Source of the DNA: Ottelia alismoides
Taxonomy: Eukaryota > Streptophyta > Magnoliopsida > Alismatales > Hydrocharitaceae
Direction of reading: 5' to 3'
NCBI GenBank assembly: GCA_037367405.1
Contig: JAZKJV010001876.1
Location: 992,001 to 1,056,000, forward strand
DNA: 64,000 bases
In this document: piece after piece, positions 1-9,742 of the stretch
How the letters are laid out: each line of letters starts with the position of its first letter
Position numbering within the stretch: the stretch's first letter is position 1
The notes under the pieces: model-generated
What the model saw: the letters and a program-made list of their open reading frames with translations, nothing else
What the model was told of the DNA's origin: nothing
Database searches by the model: none
Made by a program: the position numbers and the translations under genes

Positions 1-846
1 GCGGAGTACATTGATTCCTTAGTGGATAAGTCCATTGAGGAAGTTGGGCCTGACAATGTAATCCAAGTAGTGACAAACAATGCATCTGCTAATATAGTTG
101 CTGGCAGAATTTTGAGAACAAAGTACCCACGGATATTCTGGAGTTCTTGTGCAGCACATTGCATCAATCTCATGCTACAAGAAATCGGTAAAGAATCTAA
201 AGCGAAAATTGCCATCACAAAGGCAAGGACATTGGTTGTCCACATATAAAGTCATGCAAAAACATTGAACTTGATGAGACAATTTACACAAAAGGGCGAG
301 ATAGTGAGGCCAGGAACAACAAGATTTGCTACCACATATATCACTTTGCAATCTGTGATGGAGAAGAAGGATAAGTTGAGACTTATGTTTTCTTCTGATG
401 AATGGAGAGCTTGTAAATGGTACAAGACCAAGAAGGGCGAAATGGCTTCAGCTATAGTTTTGAGTCCTTCATTCCGGACTCAAGTGTCATTGACATTGAA
501 GGTATTTTCTCCATTGGTACGAATGATCTACGGATTGTTGATGGAAATAGGAGGCCGGCTATGGGGTTTGTATACGGTGAGTTGCAAGATGCTTATAAAG
601 AGATCATGAGCATTTTCAAAGATGTCGAAGCATCTTACAAACATTTTGTTGATGCCATTGACTCAAAGGCAAAAGGAAGACTGGATAGTCCCCTCCACCT
701 TGCTGCATATTATTTGAATCCCTACTTTTTTTATTGGGACAATGCTCAAATTTAGAGGGAAGGTCTTGCTCTGAAGGGATTCTTGGATTGTATGGATATT
801 CTAACCTGATTTAGATATCCAAGATATCATCACCAGGAAGGAGTTG

Positions 847-1315
847 TGATGCAGCGTAAGATGGATAAATACGGCCACATTTTTCTACTTTTATCCGTTA
901 ATTTTATTCACATTTATTTTGAGTTTGTCGTAATTCTATTCAAATAAAAGAGATCGCCTGTGATCTCAAAAGTAGTTAGTTTCCATTTGAATTTCAAAAT
1001 TAGTTAGTTAGTCGGTTAGAGTCAAATTAGGATAATTAGTTTGAATTTGAATTGAGTTTCTATTTTGGTAACCTCATCCCTCCTATAAAAGGGATGATAG
1101 ACTAGTTGCTTATTCAGTGGAGTTTATATAAAATTTGAGATTTATCTCTCTCTCTCAATTGTCTCTCTCCTTCTCCACGTGGTCTACACGTTTCTTTTCT
1201 CCAATACCCCTCGTTTCCGACGAGATTTCTCTTCTCAACCCCTCCATTTCTCTACCAAAAAAATCCACCGATATAAAAATTTATTTTTATCCGTCGCAAA
1301 TCTCTGTTTAAATCA
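847..1315 (+). repeat. left LTR of the 847-3348 element
   Basis: Starts TGATGCAGCG and ends TTTAAATCA, directly before the primer-binding region. It contains a TATA-like CCTATAAAAGGG (about 1083) and a CT-rich leader stretch, consistent with promoter and transcript start. It is repeated with few changes at 2887-3348 and 3452-3914. Confidence 0.85.
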
Positions 1316-1317
1316 TT

Positions 1318-1329
1318 TGGTATCAGAGC
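1318..1329 (+). promoter_or_regulatory. primer-binding site (initiator tRNA-Met)
   Basis: TGGTATCAGAGC, complementary to the 3' end of plant initiator tRNA-Met, two bases after the left LTR. The matching polypurine tract is at 2873-2886. Confidence 0.85.
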
Positions 1330-1883
1330 ATGGCATACAGATCGTCCTCACGATCTGACGATCCGTCCAGACATTTACACCGACATGCGACAAAACACCA
1401 TCATTCGTCGGAGTGGAAACGACGAGCCGAAGAAGCTTACAACAAGGAGTTGGACGCACAGCGTGATTTCCAAATTTTCCAGTCCAATGGCGAGAGATGA
1501 TGGCTAATTTCGAGGCTATGTGCGGCCTATCAAAATCTCCCACTACCAAAGCCGTTGTCCAGAGTTTTGACAAAGAAAACCTCGCCATTGACGAGGATTC
1601 GATCGCTGCGCACGCCGTTTCAGAGGATAAAAACGTCGACATGCTTGTTGTCCAGGTATTTTCAGATCTGCAATCGTTGGAAAAATCGATTTCCGGACCA
1701 CACACGACCCTTCCACAGGGTCCCAACAACATCCTTGTGCCTCCTACCATCCCCGTTCACAACCCTGCACTTCCAGCCCCAAGCCCACTGCCGCTACCCC
1801 TTCCCACAGCCACCCTCGCGCCTCTTGCGCCACCACCATCACTTTTTCCCGACGCCCCCGAAGCCCCTGCCCCTGCGGCCTAG
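1330..1883 (+). pseudogene. gag-like, proline-rich ORF of the short LTR element
   Basis: An ATG directly follows the primer-binding site and opens a His/Arg/Ser-rich frame that stops at 1498. A second frame from 1497 continues as a 128-aa product (NFEAMCGLS..., acidic centre, then a Pro/Ala/Leu tail). One frameshift would join them into about 180 residues. The position is that of gag, but I see no zinc knuckle and cannot assign a family. The very C-rich, Pro-coding stretch continues to about 2130 without an open frame. Confidence 0.4.
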
Positions 1884-2273
1884 GCCCTAGCCCCTGCGCC
1901 CCTTCCCATCATCCTCGCATACCCAGAAATCCCACCAGCCGCGAACACCACGCCCCCAACCACGCAAGCAGCCCCGTCGCCACCACTCCCACCCTCCGCC
2001 GATTTCCCCCAACCCCAGATTCCCCTCCCGCCGCGACCCCCTCACCCCCAGCAAAACCCCCTCCCGACCCCACCCTCGCGCCTCGCGAGCACCCGCCCGC
2101 CGCTGCTACCTGCGATCGCCCTCTCCCCCCCCCTTGTTGTCACCCTCCCAAACCGATCCCGCTAGCACCGCCTTTTTACGAACTCCAGCCGACGAAGCCG
2201 CAGGAACCCTCGGGTTAGGTTTCGGCGTTGTTTCCATCAGGGGAAAGGAGACTGAGTCCTTCGGACTCCTGGA

Positions 2274-2684
2274 TTGCTTCCCAAGAAAAAATCTCGTGAT
2301 GTCGGGGATTTAGTGAGAAATTGCAAAAGAGCACCCCCTGTAAAAACTATTTGCGAAGAGGCCAAAGCTGATGGAAAGTTAAGAAGAGATAACTTAAGAA
2401 GGAATCAAGGGGTACGAAATTTGCATGCCAACCCTCTGGAGCAGAAATATTTTAAAAGAAGGGCTAAAAAAAAGAAATCTGGAAGGCCTCCTTATCCAAA
2501 TAGGATTAGGACCCTGGGTTTCACCTATTTAAAGGCCACATGGCTTGATTCATTGGACACATCTCTTCCTCTACTCTCCTTGTGTTATTACTTTGCTATG
2601 GACTCTCCAAAGGCCGAGTCGAACATTATGAAGATGCCCCTTCAGTTCTTCGAGCACCATGTCAAAGGGATGAAACCCGGATAG
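2274..2684 (+). CDS. unidentified basic 136-aa ORF in the LTR element
   Basis: The open frame is rich in Lys and Arg (for example RRAKKKKSGRPP) and lies between the proline-rich stretch and the right LTR. It matches no retroelement enzyme I know. It may be a captured fragment or a chance frame; no start context or conserved motif decides between these. Confidence 0.2.
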   Translation: MLPKKKSRDVGDLVRNCKRAPPVKTICEEAKADGKLRRDNLRRNQGVRNLHANPLEQKYFKRRAKKKKSGRPPYPNRIRTLGFTYLKATWLDSLDTSLPLLSLCYYFAMDSPKAESNIMKMPLQFFEHHVKGMKPG

Positions 2685-2886
2685 GCGCCTGCCTGTGCGT
2701 CACACCTGCTCTTCCGTCACGAAGCCAACGTCGCCAACACTCGCGCCGCACACGCATGGATCCCGCCATTTGCTCCGCACCAGTTCTTCCATGGGATGAT
2801 CAAGATTGCTGATTTAAAGTTATCGACCCTCCAGCCTGCAAATCCAACAATTCGTCGGGAAACGATATTTTCAAGCGGAGGAGAGT

Positions 2887-3348
2887 TGATACAGCGTAAG
2901 ATGGATAAATAGGGCCACATTTTTCTACTTTTATACGTTAATTTTATTCACATTTATTTTGAGTTGTCGTAATTTTATTCAAATAAAAGAGATCGCCTGC
3001 GATCTCAAAAGTAGTTAGTTCCATTTGAATTTCAAAATTAGTTAGTTAATCGGTTAGAGTCAAATTAGGATAATTAGTTTGAATTTGAATTGAGTTTCTA
3101 TTTTTGTAACCTCATCCCTCGTATATAAAGGGATGATATACTAGTTGCTTATTCAGTGGAGTTTATATAAAATTTAAGATTTATCTCTCTCTCTTGTCTC
3201 TCCTCTTCCACGTGGTCTACACGTTTCTTTTCTCCAACACCCCTCGTTTCCGATGAGATTTCTCTTCTCAACCCCTCCATTTCTCTACCAAAAAAATCCA
3301 CCAATATAAAAATTTATTTTTATCCGTCGCAAATCTCCGTTTGCATCA
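2887..3348 (+). repeat. right LTR of the 847-3348 element
   Basis: Begins TGATACAGCG right after the purine tract AAGCGGAGGAGAGT and ends TTTGCATCA. It aligns along its full length with 847-1315 and 3452-3914. Confidence 0.85.
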
Positions 3349-3451
3349 AGTAGCCTTTATATGAAGGGACAGAAGGATCATTTGGCAAACCTTTGGTTAT
3401 CATATTGATGATCATTTAGAGATCCAAGATATCATCACCAGGAAGGAGTTG

Positions 3452-3914
3452 TGATGCAGCGTAAGATGGATAAATAGGGCCACATTTTTCTACTTTTATC
3501 CGTTAATTTTATTCACATTTATTTTGAGTTGTCGTAATTTTATTCAAATAAAAGAGATCGCATGTGATATCAAAAATAGTTAGTTTCTATTTGAATTTCA
3601 AAATTAGTTAGTTAGTCGGTTAAAGTCAAATTAGGATAATTAGTTTGAATTTGAATTGAGTTTCTATTTTTGTAACCTCATCCCTCCTATATAAAGGGAT
3701 GATAGACTAGTTGCTTATTCAGAAAAGTTTATATAAAATTTGAGATTTATCTCTCTCTTGTCTCTCTCCTTCTCCACGTGGTCTACACGTTTCTTTTCTC
3801 CAACACCCCTTGTTTCCGACGAGATTTCTCTTCTCAACCCCTCCATTTCTCTACCAAAAAAAATCCACTGATACAAAATTTATTTTTATCCGTCGCAAAT
3901 CTCCGTTTGCATCA
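3452..3914 (+). repeat. solo LTR in a duplicated target site
   Basis: A third copy of the same LTR, with no interior. It has perfect 5-bp flanks AGTTG (3447-3451 and 3915-3919). The sequence on its left (CCAAGATATCATCACC...) repeats that left of 847, and the sequence on its right (CCTTTATATGAAGGGAC...) repeats that right of 3348. It is therefore a second copy of the whole insertion site, reduced to one LTR. Confidence 0.85.
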
Positions 3915-3991
3915 AGTTGCCTTTATATGAAGGGACAGAAGGATCATTTGGCAAACCTTTGGCTATCAGATTGATGATGATTTCAATCCAG

Positions 3992-4061
3992 GTATAATTT
4001 CTCACTAGAATTAATAGACTTATATGTTTAACGATTATTAACTATTTTTTCTTGAAAATAG
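3992..4061 (+). other. probable intron in hAT transposase
   Basis: The segment starts GTATAA after CCAG and ends AAAATAG before CCCATTGG. Removing it joins ...FNPA to HWWELHG, the conserved transition into the hAT dimerisation region. The frame upstream differs by one nucleotide from the frame used further left, so a small indel also occurred. The splice assignment rests on the consensus and the protein match only. Confidence 0.55.
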
Positions 4062-5045
4062 CCCATTGGTGGGAATTACATGGCATGGAAACGCCGCAAT
4101 TGAAGGAAATGGCAATGAAAGTTTTAAGGATGACAGCTTCTTCCTCGGGTTGTGAAAGGAATTGGAGCACGTTTGAGGTGGTAAAGTTTAAAAATTGGTG
4201 CCATACATCTCACATGCTACACATCATTAATGGGGTGGCTAATGATATACTTATGGTGATTTTGTACATCATACAAAGAAAAGGAACAAGCTTGAATTCA
4301 AGCGATTAAATGATTTGGTGTATGTCAGATTCAACGCCAAGTTGAGGAATCGCCATATGAAAAAAACGAAATGATCCATTTGCCACAAATGATAGAACCC
4401 ATTTGCAAGATTGGATTGGTGAAGATGATGAAGGCGATAATGAAGTTTTCCAAGGATCGGGGTTAACGTGGAACTTAGTGGCTGATGCAACTGGCGATAA
4501 AGATTTGGTTCAACACAAGAGAAGCCAAAGGCATGCTACTAGTTCAACCTCATTGTCGAGTTTGAATGAGGAAGAACTAATATCCGATGAAGAGAGTGAA
4601 GATGAAGATGACGACAATATCGCAATGGAATTTGATGATGACTAGATTAGAATTGCTTTGTACATAGTAGAATATTGTCGCTTAAATATTTCATTTTTCT
4701 TATGCTATCTTAATTGATACTTTTGTTAATGTTATTTATTTTGAATTTCAGATACTTGCATATTTTGGTGATTGTTGTTAATTATCATGCGTGCTAAATT
4801 TTCTATTGAAGACTTGAGGTATTGACCTCTATATGAAAGTTATTTTTCTTAGATGTCCTGTTGGACCACAATTATACATAAATTTAGTTTTGTTGTAGTC
4901 ACTTTTGTATATATTTATTTATTTTTAAATAAAAAATTAGGAAACCGTGTAGAACCGCTTATACCCTGCATATGCCCCAGCATACCGCTTAAGCGCTATT
5001 CAGTGACATGTCCGAATGCATATGCATATCGCTTTCCTGAACTTT

Positions 5046-8004
5046 GACACCACATATGTCAAATGCATGGATCATCTTTGTGAACTTTGTTTGCATCAAT
5101 TTTTGTATGTGTGATCATGCATCAGAACTGAGCATCGTTACCAAGTTCAAGATGCCATGAGGCTACTAGACCACACATGCATCGTTGAACTAGGTTATAC
5201 CACAAGTATACCTATGCAATGTGCATGCCCTCCTACGAAGCTTCACGTTGCTCCTAGATATTACCTCATGATATTATAATTGAATTATGATATTCGTCAT
5301 ACCATGCAGAATGGTCGATCTCTACATATTTGCTATACTGGCATGAAGACTAACAAAAACTTTAAGCTCAAAGTGATGGCAAGTTTAAGCTCCAATTTCA
5401 ATGGCAAGTACAATGCACCTAAAATTTAAGCTCTAAGTTATCCAAAAATAGCACTTAAACAGCAGAATTGGCTTCCTAATCAGATTCAATGTGAATCTTA
5501 AACAGGGATTCTAGGGTCTACGTAATTGCAAATATTGGACCTAAGTGCTAAACATAAAACAAGATGTATAAATAATTAGACCCTCTGATTAATAATTACT
5601 TAACTACATATCACAAATATGCCAATAGAAAGACAATTGAAAGATCTTTAAAACAAGTCCAGTTTCACTGAATTTGGAGTTCACATGCTTGTGTTATTAA
5701 CATAGAAAGTTCATGGGTTGTTTCGCAATGAAAACTTAATTAAAATAAATTAAAAATTAGAACAATGCAATCAGAGGCTTATCTGCAAATAAAGAAAGCT
5801 GCATGAGCTATCTTGTAATTATGCAAGGCACGTGGGGGCTAATATGCAATATGGGATACTTGCGGGGTATGGATGCTAATTCTCCAAGAGCTACACGTGA
5901 TACGCGCATGCCTGGACGACATGCATGCAATTTCTGGAAAATGAGGGCAAGTGCTGCAGAAATCCCACCCACATGCAGGGGCCACGTGACTGTGAGGTTC
6001 GACTGGAGGTCCAGGCAGTGGCTAAGGCACAGTCGCACGTGGCAAATTGAAGAGGCTCGACAGGTCCCGAGCCTGGTGAGGTAGCGTGGACGCTTGGGTT
6101 GTGATCCGAATTGTTGGATCAGATGTAATCCAGGGCTTAGATCGAGGAGAGGGCGGACAACGGTAATGCTTTTGAGGGGAAATCAAATGGCAACGAGGGA
6201 GATGTCCTCTACTAATGTGGACCACTGGATCATATCAAGCTTGATCAAACAGAAGTTGACGCTCGTCGCTCCTCCGTATGCGACTGAGCGGGCGGAGCTC
6301 TGGCAACCTCACTTGAGCTCCTCCTAGTTCCTAGAGCTTGATTGAAGCTCTTGGAAGGATGAGGAGGTTGTGGCAAAGGTCAAGGTGGTGTAGAGATGAT
6401 GTTGCAATGATAGTCAAAGCTTGGCGATGAAGGCATGTCGTAGGCAGAGGGAAAGACTGGAGATTCATCGTATCGTCTGATTAATGAAGGGAGTGGAACT
6501 TCATGGGCTAGAAAGTAAAAAGGGAATGAAGAGTAGCTAAACGGAGGGTCTAGGGAGACGATCGGAGTGTGGATCTAATAGGTCCTCCTCTTGTACAACG
6601 AGAAGGTGGAGCATCGTGGACGAAGATATGGAGAAGGGGAGGTGATTATCCAAAGAATCAACGAAGGTTAGGGCAACTTGGTGAAGGTGTAGGCAAAGTT
6701 AGGAGGGTTGGGACATAATTGTGGGATGTGAATAAATTCGAAGAAAAGAGAAATGGGACGAAATCAAAGACTCAAGGAGGAGGAGGAGGAGAAGAAGAAG
6801 AAGAAGAAGAGGCATTGCACGTTAGATATATAGTAGAGGGGCCGACCATACTAGATTTGATAGGCTTCTCCTACCGGTTCAGAGGGCGAGGCAGAGTACT
6901 TTAAAGAAGAAGAAGAAGAAGAGGCGTCGTGGGGGCCTGTGCTAGAGCCTAGAGGACTCCTCGTCTTCGCACCGATGTTCTCAGCGAGGGCATGGAGCTT
7001 GAGCAGCACCAGAGATGGGTTGCAATGATGGAGAAGGTCAACCGGATCACACCGGAGCTGCAGGAGTCGTCTCTCAACCATAGCTCCTTTCGTTATCACT
7101 GGAAGGGAGACTCGACCTAAGCTCGTTTGAAGGTGCATCAAGTTGGGAAGGTTGTGGAGGGTGGGGTTTTATGGAGGTGGACAACGAGTGGCAAGATGGT
7201 TTCGAGCAAGTGGGATGATCTGGGGGAGGTTCGATGGTTGAGGATGAGTGGTTGCGAGGGTGAGGGAGGATTGGGCTAGCCGTCAGTTGTCTTTAGAAGG
7301 TGTGAGGATGTGTGGATTCAAAGGAAGAAACGGGAGAAGGCGGAGATGGCGATGTGAGATCGTGGGAGAGATGAGGCGATGGATGTGGATGATGCGCTCT
7401 CAACCATCGGATGGGCGCACGATGGATGGCTGAGGGGTGTCCACATAGGCGGAGGCGATGATGGACTGTGCAACATTGGATCAGAGGGGATCCAATAGTG
7501 CTTGGAGCGGTAGGGTGGCGTGAAGGAGCCAACGTTGGGTGAAGAAGGGTTGGGCTACATTGCTCTCTCAGATGCACAGACATGGTCCAATAGGAAAAAA
7601 ATAATAAAAATAATGAAAAATAAAAAAGAAATAATAATCAAAAAGTGCTCAACATGAAAATTGTTTATCTCAATGAGATATACAACTTTCATGAATGACA
7701 AAAATGAAAAAAGACCTCATTGTACAAACTTGTATTTCTGGTAGATAGTAAAAGTATATTGAATACCCAATTTTGTGATTTTTATATCGTTTATATTATT
7801 AATGAGGACTTTATTTATGTACAAGTATATATACCCATTAATCTAATTTTTCATGGTTTTTGTAACAGTATAAACAAGGGAAAATGAGTACAATATATGC
7901 AATTTATACAAGAGGAGAGTTAGAGTTTTATTGAGTATTTAATATAGATTAATTAACCCTATTTATGTACAAAGTGCGCATTATTTATCTGAGTTTATTA
8001 GGGG
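5046..8004. other. unassigned region
   Basis: I recognise no conserved protein. About 5046-5800 and 7570-8004 are AT-rich; 5800-7570 is more GC-rich, with only short frames of skewed composition on both strands. Nothing here resembles a transposon terminus. It may be decayed repeat or intergenic host DNA. Confidence 0.5.
6774..6812 (+). repeat. GGA/GAA microsatellite
   Basis: An imperfect purine run of about five GGA units followed by several GAA units. A second GAA run lies at about 6904-6924. The runs account for the Gly/Glu-rich frames here. Confidence 0.9.
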
Positions 8005-8317
8005 TGTTAAAAAATAAAGAATGCGGAAGCGTATCAGAAATAATGATAAAGAAATATGAACAAGATGGGATTTACGTGGAAACCTATTCCCTAAGGAGTA
8101 TGATGAAACCACGGGAGAATGCCTCAGAGGGATGATAGTTTATTCAACTTTCTCATCTGAATACATTGGTGTGGGGCTCCTCATATAGCACCCAATCAGT
8201 CTCAACATCTCCATACCAGTAGATGCAGGACTAAACTCTGGATGGGGTAAATGGATATTGTAGAGATCCATTTACCCATTACCCATATATATGACGCATA
8301 TAACGAATACTCCAACA
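8005..8317 (-). repeat. 3' LTR of element B
   Basis: 313 bp. On the minus strand it starts TGTTGGAGTATT and ends in TTTTTTAACA. It matches 21791-22084 and, more distantly, the LTRs of A, C and the 35663 copy. The shared phrase CACGGGAGA...CCTCAGAGG marks the LTR interior. Confidence 0.8.
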
Positions 8318-8905
8318 CTCTCCCTCAAGCTGGAGCATGCAATGCTCAGCTTGGACAAACAAAAACAAAACTCGACTCATAATACATGACACTACAGACA
8401 ATATCAACTCAACGCGCACAATTGTCGGCTGCTGCCGAGGACGTTGCTTCTCATGCTATGCAGGTGAGAAGGACGAATGGGCTGGAGTGTGACTTAACTG
8501 AATCTCCTCGTCGGAGAGCATTTGCTCTATATTGCGCCTGTCAGACTCACTGCAACAAAAATGAGTCTCCTTGTCGGAGTATTCTGGCCCGCCACAATAA
8601 TGTGGACAAATGTTCCATCTCTGAAAAGGGTCGAACTAAAAAAGGGCCATGGAGTGCAATCTTCGTCAGACTTCACGATCGCTGGAGAATGGAGTCCGAA
8701 AGTCTCCTCGTTGGAGAACTGGGTCTCTCTCATCTGGCACAGAGAATGGTACTCTACTCTGGAGTCCCTATGATACCATATGAAAACCTTAGCCAACATG
8801 GCAAAGGGAATGGTCCTCTACTCTGGAGCCCCTATGGCTCACATGAAAACTCTGACCGAAACAACAAGAATGATGGGGACCATGACAAAAGATGGTAAAC
8901 ATGTG
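8318..8905 (-). other. element B interior, 3' segment (non-coding)
   Basis: Contains the purine tract beside the LTR, the near-palindrome at 8327-8352, and three copies of the stem-loop TCTCCTCGTCGGAGA or variants (8503-8517, 8566-8580, 8703-8717). It also has a diverged 65-bp tandem duplication from 8743. The open frames here are broken differently in each family member, so I do not treat them as genes. Confidence 0.7.
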
Positions 8906-9207
8906 TGTTGGAGTATTTGGTTGTGCACCATATGAGTTGTAGGAGGTAAATGAATCCTGGAGAAGATCCATTTACCTCATCCATATGTAGTCCCACATCG
9001 ACCAGTGGTGGGATTTGGAGGCTCTGTGCAGGCTATATAAGGAGCCCCAGACCCCTTGTATCTATTGAGAAAAAGTAATATAGCATATGCCCCTTTGAGG
9101 GCTTCTCCTGTGGTTTCATCCCGCTCCTTAGGGAGTAGGGTTCTACGTTAAATCCCGTTGTTCTTATTATTCTTCCATGTTCGCTTCCGCATGTTTATTT
9201 TCTAACA
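8906..9207 (+). repeat. 5' LTR of element C
   Basis: 302 bp, TG...CA. It contains a TATA box (GGCTATATAAGGAG, about 9029), so it probably holds the promoter. It is repeated at 19799-20108. Confidence 0.85.
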
Positions 9208-9221
9208 TGGTATCAGAGCGG
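9208..9221 (+). promoter_or_regulatory. primer-binding site of element C
   Basis: TGGTATCAGAGCGG, immediately after the 5' LTR. This is the same initiator tRNA-Met site used by the copia elements of this window. Confidence 0.85.
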
Positions 9222-9231
9222 TTCGGTTCTC

Positions 9232-9576
9232 ATGGATTTGTTTTTGAAAGTTTTTTTTCTGTTCGAGATTCAATTCAAAGCGAGGTTTCGGTTCATTTTT
9301 TATCATGTTCGGAGTTTTGTTCCTGAAGATTATCTTGTTCAACCATTATTCGAAGATCCAGATCTATATCATTCCTGTTCAAGATCTGTTCCAAGCGTGC
9401 AACTCCAGGTTCCAAGGAACCCTACAAGGATTCCTAATCGCATCTCCTCTCGTGCAAGGGGGCGAGGCCCATTGTCGTGCGCACCTTCTGTTCACACAAG
9501 CAGTGTGCAAGGGCACGAAGCCCCTCCTTCGGTAGTGGCATCCTCCAGCGATGCAGGACCGAGCTCCTTTTTTTAG
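9232..9576 (+). CDS. leader ORF of element C, interrupted by the LINE
   Basis: An ATG 24 bp after the start of the primer site opens a frame that becomes Ser/Pro/Arg-rich (SVPSVQLQVPRNPTRIPN). It runs into the LINE poly-T at 9570 and stops at 9574-9576. The same frame resumes after the LINE at 17780 and continues to a stop at 17864, so before the LINE arrived the ORF would have been about 140 residues. No family is recognised; it lacks a gag zinc knuckle. The equivalent leaders in A and B do not keep this frame, so its protein status is doubtful. Confidence 0.4.
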   Translation: MDLFLKVFFLFEIQFKARFRFIFYHVRSFVPEDYLVQPLFEDPDLYHSCSRSVPSVQLQVPRNPTRIPNRISSRARGRGPLSCAPSVHTSSVQGHEAPPSVVASSSDAGPSSFF

Positions 9577-9742
9577 GCTCAAAAAAAGGGGGAGACACTC
9601 TACGGTGTTCGCCCCAATATATTAAAAGGGAAAAGAAACAAAGAATGTTACAAGAAGGGTACAAAAAACAAACAAACGAGACCCAAAGGGGGAGACCAAG
9701 ACAGCAACAAGCACCGGTCACCCCCAAAAAGTCACCAAAGGG

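Larger units (their letters stand above)
847..3348 (+). mobile_element. Non-autonomous LTR retrotransposon inserted in the hAT gene
   Basis: Two similar LTRs of 469 and 462 bp (TGATGCAG...GCATCA type) flank a 1.57-kb interior. A primer-binding site TGGTATCAGAGC (1318-1329) lies two bases after the left LTR and a purine-rich tract (2873-2886) sits against the right LTR. The flanks carry AGTTG on the left (842-846) and AGTAG on the right (3349-3353), a 5-bp TSD with one mismatch. The interior lacks protease, integrase and RT, so movement would need enzymes from another element. The insertion splits the hAT reading frame after the residues RKEL. Confidence 0.85.
1..4645 (+). pseudogene. hAT transposase pseudogene (catalytic and dimerisation regions), interrupted
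   Basis: Cut-and-paste transposase of the plant hAT superfamily. Seen in order: the VVTNNASANIVAGRIL and IFWSSCAAHCINLML motifs (22-249); a linker containing LNLMRQFT (265-530); the block ending LDSPLHLAAYYLNPYFFY (about 530-755); a short DIQDIITRKEL stretch just before the insertion at 847; and the C-terminal dimerisation block with HWWELHG, ASSSGCERNWSTFE (4062-4309) followed by an acidic tail to 4645. Damage: an in-frame stop at 247-249, a frameshift near 525, a stop at 753-755 and the retroelement insertion. The usual catalytic Asp of the V-T-D-N-A-S motif is Asn here. The 70-bp GT-AG segment at 3992-4061 reads as an intron. The gene is non-functional. Its N-terminus lies left of the window. 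Confidence 0.85.
1..5045 (+). mobile_element. hAT DNA transposon, 3' part (left end outside window)
   Basis: The window opens inside a hAT transposase gene whose coding remains run to 4645. Downstream the sequence ends at 5045 with CTTTCCTGAACTTTG, whose complement CAAAGTTCAGGAAAG matches the terminal repeats of the short hAT elements at 26503-27553 (CAAGGTTCAGAAAG) and 40664-41567 (CAAGATTCAGGAAAG). The last 120 bp hold CGCTTA, GCATATGC and similar subterminal motifs also seen in those copies. The 8-bp TSD cannot be checked because the left end is missing. An LTR retroelement and a duplicated solo LTR lie inside. Confidence 0.75.

Noticed and set aside
6774..6924. coding exon with Glu-rich repeat
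   Set aside because: Explained by GGA/GAA microsatellites; no splice sites or conserved sequence around them.
8005..9207. inverted repeat of 8005-8317 and 8906-9207 as one foldback element
   Set aside because: The two LTR-like arms belong to different elements (B on minus, C on plus), each with its own partner LTR far to the right.
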